Source: Clostridiales bacterium UBA1390 (GTDB taxonomy: Bacteria; Bacillota; Clostridia; Lachnospirales; Bianqueaceae). Taken from it: a DNA stretch of 64,000 bases. Each line of letters opens with the position of its first letter. Position 1 is the first letter of the stretch. Where the stretch lies: contig DBQQ01000003.1 in NCBI GenBank assembly GCA_002305315.1, positions 1 to 64,000 on the forward strand, given 5' to 3'. The notes beneath the pieces were generated by a model, which saw only the letters and a program-made list of their open reading frames with translations, was not told the DNA's origin and did not search any database. Positions 27,370 through 38,587 of this stretch are shown here, piece by piece. A program made the translations under genes and the position numbers.

Positions 27370-28065
27370 CTATCCTTGTAAATCCAGCGTGACTCCGCGA
27401 GCCAAACAATACTTGCTGACAGACAATTCCGATCTTTCCACCTGATCCAGCAATGCTTTGATATAACTAAGCATGAACCCATTATATTTCACTTCCAATA
27501 CCATCTGGAACGGAGATTGAACCGGATGCAGTCCGAGTTTTTTTGAAAAGATATCATAACAGCTTTCTGTAGCCTGAATTTGGCTGTCTATGGTAATCCG
27601 TATATGATTCTCTTTCGCAATATAAGCTCGGCGCAAATACTCCACGATGGTCTTCGGCCGATAACAACGCAGACTCATAAGCCCATAACATTCAGCGGCA
27701 AAGGGTTCCTCATACTGAAGCAGCACGCCATAATCTCCGGCACACAATCTGAAAGCATCTGTTCTGGAAAGACGGAGAGACCGTTTCTTTTGATACGCTC
27801 CTTCCTTCTGCTTCATCTCCAGCATCGCGAAATCATTTTCCGGGTCATAAATACGCAAACGTATTTTTCTTCTCAATTCCAGACCATCTATTTTATCCAT
27901 GAAGTCATCATTATCCGGTGTATCAAAATAGAGGGAACGAATAGTATATCCTTGTACTCCATTATGCTCATCTGAAATCATCACTCGATCCAGCAGTTTT
28001 CGAAGTTTTGCTCCATCCATGACATTGATCGAGAATTTTTTCTCTTGGCGCAGTACTTCGTTCAT
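27370..28065 (-). CDS. Polyphosphate polymerase (VTC-like) domain protein
   Basis: About 231 residues with the triphosphate-tunnel VTC fold: EKKFSIN at the start, YTIRSLYFDTPD, ELRRKIRLRIYD, MLEMKQKEG and KTIVEYLRRAY. The alternating charged residues inside the barrel would hold a polyphosphate or nucleotide triphosphate. The start at 28065 is chosen over an in-frame ATG at 28155 because AAGGGTGGGA lies upstream and the conserved domain begins here. It is the first gene of the exopolysaccharide operon. Its exact reaction in this context is unknown. Confidence 0.85.
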   Translation of the reverse strand: MNEVLRQEKKFSINVMDGAKLRKLLDRVMISDEHNGVQGYTIRSLYFDTPDNDDFMDKIDGLELRRKIRLRIYDPENDFAMLEMKQKEGAYQKKRSLRLSRTDAFRLCAGDYGVLLQYEEPFAAECYGLMSLRCYRPKTIVEYLRRAYIAKENHIRITIDSQIQATESCYDIFSKKLGLHPVQSPFQMVLEVKYNGFMLSYIKALLDQVERSELSVSKYCLARGVTLDLQG

Positions 28066-28099
28066 CCCAAATCCCACCCTTTTGTACCATATATAGATT

Positions 28100-28128
28100 A
28101 TCTTATCACAATTTACACACGTACGCAA
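28100..28128 (-). promoter_or_regulatory. Probable promoter of the exopolysaccharide operon
   Basis: On the minus strand, TTGCGT (28123-28128), 17 bases, then TAAGAT (28100-28105), about 35 bp upstream of the VTC-like start. The match to a sigma-A promoter is moderate. No cyclic-di-GMP riboswitch was recognised in the leader. Confidence 0.45.
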
Positions 28129-28254
28129 GAGAAGTTGCCATTCAAATTTCTCCATTTTATAGGAAATGTCTCGACTATTACCGTTTTTATATTTTATTTA
28201 CTATTTTTGAACCCTCAAAAAATTTTCACTTATTTTAATTTTATCCACATCAAA

Positions 28255-28283
28255 ATGCCGCCGAAACCCTTGTTTCGACGGCT
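28255..28283 (-). terminator. Terminator-like hairpin after the peroxiredoxin gene
   Basis: An 11-bp stem with one mismatch (28257-28267 with 28272-28282) is followed on the minus strand by ATTTTG. It separates the bcp gene from the exopolysaccharide operon. The T tract is short, so termination may be partial. Confidence 0.6.
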
Positions 28284-28315
28284 ACGCTAACATGACTGCC
28301 ACCCTGCACACAGGA

Positions 28316-28768
28316 TTATAGACTCTCCAATACCTGCGCCGGATTTTCTGCGGCCTTTACCTTTCCCATGGCTTTGATGATCATCCCCTGCTCATCGATC
28401 AGATACGTCGTACGAACTACTCCCATGGTCTTTTTTCCATACATATTCTTCTCCTGCCATACATCATACGCCTGGATCGCTGATAATTCTGGATCCGAAA
28501 GCAAGGTAAACGGAAGCCCGTATTTCTCCTGAAATTTCTTGTGAGAGGCGATACTGTCCTTGCTGATGCCAATCACCACGGCTCCCTTTTCCTGAAACTG
28601 CGGATACAGTTCTCCAAAATTACAGGCTTGCTTCGTGCATCCCGGTGTATTATCCTTGGGATAGAAATACAGAACCACCTTTTTGCCTCTATATTCTTCC
28701 AGCGTATGCATTTCCCCATTCTGATCCGGCAAAGAAAATTCCGGTGCCTTTACTCCTGTCTCTAACAT
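28316..28768 (-). CDS. bcp: Thioredoxin-dependent thiol peroxidase (Bcp/PrxQ)
   Basis: 150-residue peroxiredoxin that reduces hydroperoxides using thioredoxin. Motifs are APEFSLPDQNG at the N-terminus and YPKDNTPGCTKQACNF, holding the peroxidatic Cys (about 44) and the resolving Cys five residues later, as in PrxQ. Length is standard. It is a single gene or co-transcribed with the upstream GNAT gene, 38 bp away. Confidence 0.96.
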   Translation of the reverse strand: MLETGVKAPEFSLPDQNGEMHTLEEYRGKKVVLYFYPKDNTPGCTKQACNFGELYPQFQEKGAVVIGISKDSIASHKKFQEKYGLPFTLLSDPELSAIQAYDVWQEKNMYGKKTMGVVRTTYLIDEQGMIIKAMGKVKAAENPAQVLESL

Positions 28769-28806
28769 GCTATTCCTCCATTCCTATATGCGACTTATGG
28801 TCTGCT

Positions 28807-29427
28807 TTATACGAGTTGACCGGGCAGTTTTTGCTTCTGCTTGGGAGGAAACTGTGCGTCAAATCGTTCCACGGCTGCTTCCTCCACAAAATATCCCGCT
28901 GGTGTTATATAGACTCCATTTACACCATCCAAAGCCCCTTCTTCCAGCTCCTTCACCAGAAAATAAGGCACTACAGCATCCATAGGTTCTCCTTGGAGAT
29001 GTATGCCACGGGTACTGGCTACTACAAAGCCGGAATGACCATAGAAATCAATATTTCCTTCTATACAGACAATCCGGTCTCCCCTTTGCCTTGCTATCTC
29101 CATAGAAGCATCTACCAACGCTTTTCCATATCCTTTTCGCTGATATGCCGGTGCAATACTGATCGGTCCAAACGTCAAGACGGGGATCTCCTCTCCTGTT
29201 TCCGTCTGAATCTTTGCCCGCACATACATGATATGCCCTATGATCTTGCCATCCTGCTCCATCACCAGATCTAATTCTGGGATAAATTCATCTCGTTCCC
29301 GAAAGCAATGAAGTATATAGTGCTCACTGCATCCAGGACGATATACATTCCAGAACGCCTCTCTTGTGAGATTTTCTACCAGAGCGTATTCTTCTGGTCG
29401 TTCCTGGTGAATTATATAATCCATCAT
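28807..29427 (-). CDS. GNAT family N-acetyltransferase
   Basis: 206 residues. The acetyl-CoA loop is ISIAPAYQRKGYGKALVDAS (about residues 90-109), and FYGHSGFVVASTRGIHL follows, typical of the YhbS-like subgroup with a C-terminal extension. The substrate is unknown. It lies upstream of bcp with its own ribosome binding site. Confidence 0.9.
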   Translation of the reverse strand: MMDYIIHQERPEEYALVENLTREAFWNVYRPGCSEHYILHCFRERDEFIPELDLVMEQDGKIIGHIMYVRAKIQTETGEEIPVLTFGPISIAPAYQRKGYGKALVDASMEIARQRGDRIVCIEGNIDFYGHSGFVVASTRGIHLQGEPMDAVVPYFLVKELEEGALDGVNGVYITPAGYFVEEAAVERFDAQFPPKQKQKLPGQLV

Positions 29428-29525
29428 GCATCCTGTCCCTTCCTTTTTTCTGGATACAACCTATTTCCCGTTGTATTATATCCTGTCCTGCTCTTTTTTT
29501 CAAGCCTCATCTTTTCCAAATGGAC

Positions 29526-30059
29526 TCAAAGCCTCTCCGTCACCCGGTCTGCCAGATCTCCCATCCGAGAATACAGCCATTCTCCAGGACAACTTTTGGA
29601 GGCAAACCAGCGGTGTACACTGAGAACCATTTCGTTCGCAGCCGGTTCATAAGTAATCGTTTTATCTTTATCTCCAAACCAAAGGAGCTTTGTTTTTCCA
29701 TGCCGCTGACAGATATCCACACAGAGGTCGATCAGCGTCTGATACACGATCTCATTCATCGCAAACGGTTCCCTGTCCTCGGAACAGCATTCGATCGTGA
29801 TCGCGCGATGATCGTTCTCCCGGCTGGACGAACACCAGGAACGATCCTCCTCTTCTACACAAAGAGAGACTCGTCCATCTCCGCCTATCCCGTAATTGCA
29901 GCTGGCCTCTCTTTCCGGTGTCATGAAACACGCACAGATTTCTTCCGCCGTCATCGGCTCTGCTGTACAATGCGGAGTAATCCGATCAATCGCATGCTTT
30001 CTGTGGACATCCTTATTCGGGCTGATTAACGTGTAAACAACCATATTGGAATGACTCAT
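29526..30059 (-). CDS. N-acetylmuramoyl-L-alanine amidase (phage-type, amidase_2/PGRP fold)
   Basis: 177 residues. It matches the small amidases of clostridial phages and prophage remnants: ITPHCTA (first zinc His), YGIGGDGRVSLCVEEEDRSWCSSS, DHRAITIE, and VHRWFASKSCPGEWLY with the second zinc His and Cys. It should cleave the MurNAc-L-Ala bond. There is no signal peptide, so release would need a holin or lysis; none is adjacent. It is probably a domesticated or stranded phage gene (inference). It overlaps nothing and starts 15 bp after the AlbA_2 gene. Confidence 0.88.
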   Translation of the reverse strand: MSHSNMVVYTLISPNKDVHRKHAIDRITPHCTAEPMTAEEICACFMTPEREASCNYGIGGDGRVSLCVEEEDRSWCSSSRENDHRAITIECCSEDREPFAMNEIVYQTLIDLCVDICQRHGKTKLLWFGDKDKTITYEPAANEMVLSVHRWFASKSCPGEWLYSRMGDLADRVTERL

Positions 30060-30074
30060 TGTATCCTCCTTTTC

Positions 30075-31508
30075 TTATCGTTTCAACCGATATATCTGGC
30101 TTCGCCCATTTCCTTCCGCAACAACGATCTCCTCCTGTATCAGTTCTTTCAGATATTTTCTGGTTTGTGATTGTTTCAGTTGGAGATTTTCCGCAATTTC
30201 TGCTGTTTTTCCCCCAGTATGATCCGTCAGATATTCGATGATTTTCAGGCGATATATCGCGTGCCGCATGGCATACGTTGTTTTGGAATGCCTGGATTCT
30301 CCCCTGTTCTTTGATTTCTTCCATGATAGCGATAACGTGATACGATCTGGCCCAAAACTCTCTGTGATAACGGGTTCATGCCATCCCTGCTGGTTCCATA
30401 CGGAAAGAATATTCGGTATTCCGCTTCCCGCTCTGGCTCCGATCCCCAGCAGACTGAACATCCGGAGTAACATGGCATTTCGCGGATCCGATATGCCTCC
30501 ACTCTTCGCCGCATCCATCTCGATCCGGAATCGTCCTGGATTCGACATCGTGATCCCATCCTGCCGATTGATGACCACAATCCCTTGTCTACCATAATAA
30601 TCCGCATTCACCAGACAATTAACGAGCGCTTCTCTCAGTGTCTGTCTGACGGCTTCCTGATGTGCTGTCACTTCCATATCTTCTATCAACCGGTCATACA
30701 CCTGCCAGAAAAAGTCATATACATTCCCGCTCCAATCTCCTGAAGAAGAAACAATCCGATAGACCCACTGCTCAGAATCCTCATCATACTCCTGATAATC
30801 TAGGAAATAATGCGGAAACTCCCGTAATATCTCATATTCATTGCCAAACATCAAAAGCCCTGCAGAAGTGGGATGCCTTTGTCCATCCTTTCCGAGGGCA
30901 ACCGCCCCCAGACGAACCAGAAAGGTCTCGTCGTCCAACATCTCCCAAGTATGCTGGGGCCGTATCGCCTGCATACGTTTTCGGTAATCCTGTATGCTTT
31001 TTTTATGAAAGACGGAAAGATCCATGTTCTCCAATACATACATGTCCTGCGCCATCGAATCCGCATCCCGGACCATGGCCAGATACTCTTCCCGCGTACA
31101 GCGATAATCTCCTTCCCCATTGCGGAGATACGTACCTGTTAACGGATTTCCTTCCACGTAAACGGGCCGATGAAATCGATCCGCCCTCGGTACATGAATC
31201 ACCACAATACGATTCCCATTGACCTTCTGCATATATACATCCTCGGAGGTTAGAATATTGGCACTGGCTTTGTTTGGATCATTCACCAACCGCCAGAACT
31301 CTTGCATCAGACCTTCGGGATCCGGCAGATCCACGGTGTCGAAGGTCGTATCCTGCCTTTCCACAACTCCCAGAAGAATAATGCCGCCCAGCGTGTTCGC
31401 AAAGGCAGAATAAGTCTCCCAAATGCTATGCGGCAATCCACCCAGCGCCTTCTTCGCTTCAATCCGATTGTTCTCTCTGTATTCTTCCAGATGCGTAAAG
31501 TCCAGCAT
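30075..31508 (-). CDS. AlbA_2 (Schlafen-type) DNA-binding domain/ATP-binding regulator
   Basis: 477 residues. An N-terminal AlbA_2 domain (about 1-130; ENNRIEAKKALGGLP, SAFANTLGGIILLGVVE and a TYLRNGEGDYRCTREEY end) is followed by a GHKL-type ATP-binding region (MSNPGRFR, GARAGSGIPNIL). A winged-helix-like C-terminus is last (IIEYLTDHTGGKTAEIAENLQLKQSQTRKYLKEL). This is the common architecture of putative transcriptional regulators in Firmicutes. The role is unknown; some relatives are linked to phage defence. It lies upstream of the amidase gene. Confidence 0.85.
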   Translation of the reverse strand: MLDFTHLEEYRENNRIEAKKALGGLPHSIWETYSAFANTLGGIILLGVVERQDTTFDTVDLPDPEGLMQEFWRLVNDPNKASANILTSEDVYMQKVNGNRIVVIHVPRADRFHRPVYVEGNPLTGTYLRNGEGDYRCTREEYLAMVRDADSMAQDMYVLENMDLSVFHKKSIQDYRKRMQAIRPQHTWEMLDDETFLVRLGAVALGKDGQRHPTSAGLLMFGNEYEILREFPHYFLDYQEYDEDSEQWVYRIVSSSGDWSGNVYDFFWQVYDRLIEDMEVTAHQEAVRQTLREALVNCLVNADYYGRQGIVVINRQDGITMSNPGRFRIEMDAAKSGGISDPRNAMLLRMFSLLGIGARAGSGIPNILSVWNQQGWHEPVITESFGPDRITLSLSWKKSKNRGESRHSKTTYAMRHAIYRLKIIEYLTDHTGGKTAEIAENLQLKQSQTRKYLKELIQEEIVVAEGNGRSQIYRLKR

Positions 31509-31545
31509 ATAAACACCTCCCTCGCTCTTCTCATCTTTAGGTTTC

Positions 31546-32334
31546 TTAAATATTTCCCATATTTTCCTGATTCATTTTCTCAATAAAGGCTTTGGATTTC
31601 ACCGTCATCTCCGCCCATGCTGGCCGAAAACCGCTCCGAATGGCATTGCGTGCAGAACCTATGTTGGACCACGCGCAACAATAAAACGGAACTTTTTCCC
31701 TCTCTAGGGTTTCAACAGCCAAGCGGCTGGTCAAGGCGGAGGCAATCCCCTGCCTGCGAAACTCCGGCAAGACATCGATCCCGATTTGCCACATATCCTC
31801 TCCATCTGCCGAACACCCTGCCAGGCCAATCAATCGGCTGCCCTCAAAAGCCCCCACAGCCAGCACATCCAATTCTTTTCTTTTTTCGCACAGTGCATTG
31901 GACCAAGCGGGCGTATAATACTCCTGTAGATCCTCCTGCAGCAAAACACGAAGTTCGTATCCGCAGGATAATGGTTTCATGAGAGACACATCCGGCAGAA
32001 AATATTCGGCCATAAAGCATACCGCCCTGTCATACGGCGCAAACGCGGCATTCAGTCGATACAAGTTCGGCGTTTCAAAACAATGAACCACCGGGCAAGC
32101 ATCCAGGTAAGAACGCACTTCCTTCTCATACTGCAAGTTGATTGAAGCTACAACATTATGCCCATAGGAAATCAGATGACAGTCAAAAGGCAGCTCCAGA
32201 TATCGCCTTGCCTTTTCACTGGGATGGGATTCTACGATGACGTTCTCGGTTTTTAGAAAATCATCGGGAGCGCACCCTGCGTCCCAGGCGGACTGTGTGA
32301 GAGCAATATTCCATATAGTTTGATGGCTAAGCAA
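31546..32334 (-). CDS. GNAT family N-acetyltransferase, TTG start
   Basis: 262 residues. The C-terminal half is a GNAT domain with IGIDVLPEFRRQGIASALTSRLA (about 190-212) and NIGSARNAIRSGFRPAWAEM. The N-terminal half is less conserved. The start codon is TTG at 32334, supported by GGGAGG 8 bases upstream. The gene lies immediately downstream (minus strand) of the decayed CRISPR repeats. The substrate is unknown. Confidence 0.85.
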   Translation of the reverse strand: MLSHQTIWNIALTQSAWDAGCAPDDFLKTENVIVESHPSEKARRYLELPFDCHLISYGHNVVASINLQYEKEVRSYLDACPVVHCFETPNLYRLNAAFAPYDRAVCFMAEYFLPDVSLMKPLSCGYELRVLLQEDLQEYYTPAWSNALCEKRKELDVLAVGAFEGSRLIGLAGCSADGEDMWQIGIDVLPEFRRQGIASALTSRLAVETLEREKVPFYCCAWSNIGSARNAIRSGFRPAWAEMTVKSKAFIEKMNQENMGNI

Positions 32335-32394
32335 GTGTAATACCTCCCTAAGTATAAGTTAGCAATGTTGATTGTGAATTGGGAAATGATCGTT

Positions 32395-32555
32395 CGATGG
32401 TCCCTGCTGACGCGGGGAAACGGAATGGTAAGCACTTGACCGGGGTAAATCAGAGGATCATCCCCGCGGATCACCCAACTGGCGCGGGGAAAACTAGAAC
32501 ACACCCGCATTCGATCCGTTGTTCCAGGGAGCACCCCCGCTGGCGCGGGGAAAAT
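32395..32555 (+). CRISPR. Decayed CRISPR remnant beyond the HipA-like gene
   Basis: Three degenerate copies of the I-E repeat lie in the same orientation as the main array: about 32395-32421, 32468-32494 and 32528-32554. A truncated 13-bp repeat start is at 32455-32467. The two intervals that remain spacer-like are each exactly 33 bp (32422-32454 and 32495-32527), the spacer length of the main array. It is best read as the old trailer end of the array, now cut off from the rest by the gene at 32561-33952. Confidence 0.85.
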
Positions 32556-32560
32556 GATAC

Positions 32561-33952
32561 TTACCATGTCTTCTGTTTCTTAGGCTGAATGGGAATTGCC
32601 ATAAGCTTGCGCACTCGTTTCTCCAGATGCTTCTCGATAGCCTTCAAATTCTCCTCTGGTAAGTTAAGTCTTTCGTGACGTTTGAAACGGAACCCGATCA
32701 TGCGACGGAGCTGCTCCTTCTGCTTTGACCCCATGACCTCTGCACACACATCCTCATAAGAGACGTTATAGGGGTTAGAACGGGTTTTTGCATACTCGTC
32801 CAGGTTCGCATAATCTTCCTTACCGGCATAACAGAACAGGGACAGCCCGTTGTCAAAAATGGGCGCGGGAGCGATGATGATGCCGCTGTGGTTATCCCGC
32901 AGAACACCAAAGTTTCCAAAGTGGCGGTCCTCATTATAAATCAGGGCGTCAAACACCAGCATACTGCGGATTTGTTCGGAAAATTCCGGCCCCAGCTTAT
33001 CATAATAGTCAAGGCAAGCTGCAAGACCTCCGGATCGGACAATGCGACCGATGGGGATATATGCTGTGTCAATATTGGTAAACAAGGCACACTTAGAGGC
33101 GGTAATGCCCTTCCAGTTCTCCAGGTCATAATGCACGGCATTCAGGCGCATAGTTTCTGCAATCTGCGAAGCATAATACTCGCAGTACGGCTCCCTACCC
33201 GCATTAGAAGCACCGCTCGTGCCTCCTTTATAAAGGTAAATTCCATCATGCTCTATATAACGCCATGCTTTGGGCAGCATACCGCCAGTGGTCAGCTCTG
33301 GCGAGGTGGTAAACGCTTGCCTGCTCCCACCTGCACCAGTATAGGCCACTAGTGCCAATATCTCGGAAAAACGATTTTCATAAAGATTGTATTTGGAAAA
33401 TTTCCCCGCAAATTCTTCTGGCACCACCCAATAGCTGTCATTCAAGGACAGCCCTTTGCACACATCAATAATTCCTTTGGTATCATTATGACTAAGGCCT
33501 AGAGTTTTCAAAATCTCATCCACAAAAGCACGGTTTTTAGGGATAACCCGCCGTTCCAGCCAATGAATAACGCCTTCACCGGTACGCTCCATATCCAGCG
33601 GTAGCAAGTTAGACTGTTCCTCGTTGGTGTATAAGATTTCAGCCACAAGGCCACGCAGACCCTGCTTTTCCATGGAAAAGCGCATTAGTTCCGTATCATA
33701 GATTCGGAGACTGTAAACATTACTCATAGACTCCTCCTTGTCCTTCAGTTCCAGTGAAACATCCTTCCCCAGCGCCGAGGCGATTTTTAAGATCATATCA
33801 AGCGTGGGGTTCTGTGTCCCACTTTCCAGGCGATTGATGCCGGAACGCTGGATTCCCAGCCGCCTGGCCAGCTCTGCCTGGGAAATGCCCTGTTCCAGAC
33901 GGGCCTCCACAAGCTGGGATATGATTTTCTGCCGTTTGCGCAGTTCATCCAT
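32561..33952 (-). CDS. HTH-HipA-kinase fusion protein (single-chain HipBA-like)
   Basis: 463 residues. Residues about 12-66 are an XRE helix-turn-helix (ISQAELARRLGIQRSGINRLESG). From about 75 on, a HipA-like kinase follows: GGTSGASNAGREPYCEYYASQI, the catalytic FDALIYNEDRHFGNFG (His, Asp and Asn) and the metal motif PAPIFDNGLSLF. HipA toxins phosphorylate translation targets and are silenced by the HipB antitoxin. Here both parts are one chain, so it may autoregulate. The gene lies exactly between decayed repeats (ending 32554) and the first repeat of the main array (34033). GAGGTGAG precedes the ATG. Confidence 0.85.
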   Translation of the reverse strand: MDELRKRQKIISQLVEARLEQGISQAELARRLGIQRSGINRLESGTQNPTLDMILKIASALGKDVSLELKDKEESMSNVYSLRIYDTELMRFSMEKQGLRGLVAEILYTNEEQSNLLPLDMERTGEGVIHWLERRVIPKNRAFVDEILKTLGLSHNDTKGIIDVCKGLSLNDSYWVVPEEFAGKFSKYNLYENRFSEILALVAYTGAGGSRQAFTTSPELTTGGMLPKAWRYIEHDGIYLYKGGTSGASNAGREPYCEYYASQIAETMRLNAVHYDLENWKGITASKCALFTNIDTAYIPIGRIVRSGGLAACLDYYDKLGPEFSEQIRSMLVFDALIYNEDRHFGNFGVLRDNHSGIIIAPAPIFDNGLSLFCYAGKEDYANLDEYAKTRSNPYNVSYEDVCAEVMGSKQKEQLRRMIGFRFKRHERLNLPEENLKAIEKHLEKRVRKLMAIPIQPKKQKTW

Positions 33953-33973
33953 ATTCTCACCTCACTACTTCTA

Positions 33974-34016
33974 TGTTAACACATATGATAACAATTTGCA
34001 ATGGTTAAAATGCAAA
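33974..34016 (-). promoter_or_regulatory. Promoter and palindromic operator of the HipA-like gene
   Basis: On the minus strand, TTGCAA (33993-33998 region), 17 bases, then TAACAT (33973-33978 region) form a sigma-A-like promoter. An imperfect palindrome TGTTAACACATATGATAACA (33974-33993) overlaps it and is a good candidate for autoregulation by the HTH domain. A second inverted repeat TTTGCA/TGCAAA (33995-34000 and 34011-34016) flanks the -35 region. Confidence 0.6.
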
Positions 34017-34032
34017 CTCCAAACCACGGCCT

Positions 34033-36073
34033 AAAATCCCCCCGCTCGCGCGGGGAAAACACATCCTCTCTAAATCCTTTCACACTTGAGGAAGGATCAC
34101 CCCCGCTTGCGCGGGGAAAACCTGGGAAGCGCAAGGGGTGAAGACGGAGTGACGGGATCACCCCCGCTTGCGCGGGGAAAACTCCCCAGATCCCGGCATA
34201 GATAGCGTTGACAGCGGATCACCCCCGCTTGCGCGGGGAAAACCTACTAATCCACGATACCATTATACCACGTACAGGATCACCCCCGCTTGCGCGGGGA
34301 AAACGTCATCGCCATCTTTTTCACCCTTTCTGCAGCAGGATCACCCCCGCTTGCGCGGGGAAAACCATCGTCTTCTCCTTTCTGTGCCATCTGTGTTAGG
34401 ATCACCCCCGCTTGCGCGGGGAAAACCAAATATGCGTCGGAGGAGATGCAGGAGAAATAGGATCACCCCCGCTTGCGCGGGGAAAACAGATACAAAAGCG
34501 CAGCGGGCCGCAGGCAGTGGGGATCACCCCCGCTTGCGCGGGGAAAACAGCATCGCCGTAGATATCCCGGCGATTTTGTTAGGATCACCCCCGCTTGCGC
34601 GGGGAAAACCTGACGGATGATCTGATAGACCTGGCGAACCGCGGATCACCCCCGCTTGCGCGGGGAAAACTGCTTACCGTTGTACGTCACTTTGTCGCCC
34701 GTAGGATCACCCCCGCTTGCGCGGGGAAAACTTCGTATTTGCAAACCGAGATGGAAAAGTTACAGGATCACCCCCGCTTGCGCGGGGAAAACCATTCTTC
34801 GCTATTCTTCTTTTCTTCCCACAGAGGATCACCCCCGCTTGCGCGGGGAAAACGGGTGTATAACTCAGCCTTTCCGTCCTTGATCGGGATCACCCCCGCT
34901 TGCGCGGGGAAAACATATCATGATGATATGTGGCATGGCGGTGCCAGGGATCACCCCCGCTTGCGCGGGGAAAACTTATCCATCTTTACCATCCTTTCTA
35001 CCTTGCAAGGATCACCCCCGCTTGCGCGGGGAAAACCACGCGGGGAGTCCTGCCTGGCTCCCCGTACCAGGATCACCCCCGCTTGCGCGGGGAAAACAGC
35101 ACTCCAGGGATCTTGTGCTTGTGGGGCTTGGGATCACCCCCGCTTGCGCGGGGAAAACCAGTCTCTTCTTTGTAAACAAGTGCCTTAAATAGGATCACCC
35201 CCGCTTGCGCGGGGAAAACTCTTGTTGACAACAAAAGAAGAGTGTGATATGAGGATCACCCCCGCTTGCGCGGGGAAAACATCAAGAAGGAGAAGTTGGC
35301 ATATGACAGATGAGGATCACCCCCGCTTGCGCGGGGAAAACGTCATCGCCATCTCTTTCACCCTCTCTGTAGTAGGATCACCCCCGCTTGCGCGGGGAAA
35401 ACTATCCGTCAACAATCCAGTTTCAAATAATAATAGGATCACCCCCGCTTGCGCGGGGAAAACTACTACCATCGTTGCGGGGTTTCTGTCGCCGTAGGAT
35501 CACCCCCGCTTGCGCGGGGAAAACTTGTGTAACGCTTTTAACCAGGTACAGCAGGGAGGATCACCCCCGCTTGCGCGGGGAAAACCTAGCGACGGCTACG
35601 GATCGATGATAGATGATAGGATCACCCCCGCTTGCGCGGGGAAAACCCTTCGTTTGCTGGCCCAAAGCTGTGACGGCAGGGATCACCCCCGCTTGCGCGG
35701 GGAAAACTTTTTGATTCCCTCCTCAAAGTCTTTCGTCATAGGATCACCCCCGCTTGCGCGGGGAAAACCCGAACGGGTCTCCTTCGATTTCTGGATCACT
35801 GGGATCACCCCCGCTTGCGCGGGGAAAACTTTTCGCCGAAAAGGTATGCTATGTTTGCCGAAGGATCACCCCCGCTTGCGCGGGGAAAACCGTCTGTCAT
35901 GCTAAAAACTCCTTTAATTTTTAGGATCACCCCCGCTTGCGCGGGGAAAACCACATCTCCGTCAAGAAGTCAAGTGTTTACTCCGGATCACCCCCGCTTG
36001 CGCGGGGAAAACCTTTATACCACTCCGCCCATCTCTTTCATGATGGGATCACCCCCGCTTGCGCGGGGAAAAC
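34033..36073 (-). CRISPR. Type I-E CRISPR array, 34 repeats and 33 spacers
   Basis: A 28-bp repeat (crRNA-sense start GTTTTCCCCGCGC, end GGGGGTGATCC, with a GCGGGG/CCCCGC stem) recurs with a strict 61-bp period: every repeat end falls at 34060 + 61n, n = 0 to 33. All spacers are 33 bp. All repeats seen are identical except the first on the left (34033-34060), which is degenerate, so the left is the old end and the right, next to cas2, is the leader end. By comparison with S. thermophilus CRISPR4 and E. coli I-E repeats the array is transcribed on the minus strand, as are the cas genes. Confidence 0.98.
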
Positions 36074-36117
36074 ACTAAAAGATCCCTGTATCTACGCCAT
36101 TTTCAAAACGTCCTACA
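36074..36117 (-). promoter_or_regulatory. Short CRISPR leader between cas2 and the first repeat
   Basis: Only 44 bp separate the cas2 stop codon from the leader-end repeat. I see no clear sigma-A promoter here (a TTGAAA is present without a good -10 at the right distance). Leader sequence for integration and transcription must lie partly inside the cas2 3' end, or the array is co-transcribed with the cas operon. This is an inference from position only. Confidence 0.6.
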
Positions 36118-38583
<2,466 letters not shown>

Positions 38584-38587
38584 TCCA

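Noticed and set aside
34168..36078. Long plus-strand open frames across the CRISPR array with repeated ITPACAGKT, GSPPLARGK or HPRLRGEN blocks
   Set aside because: These are translations of the CRISPR repeat in three frames; the 61-bp period shifts the frame each time. Not proteins.
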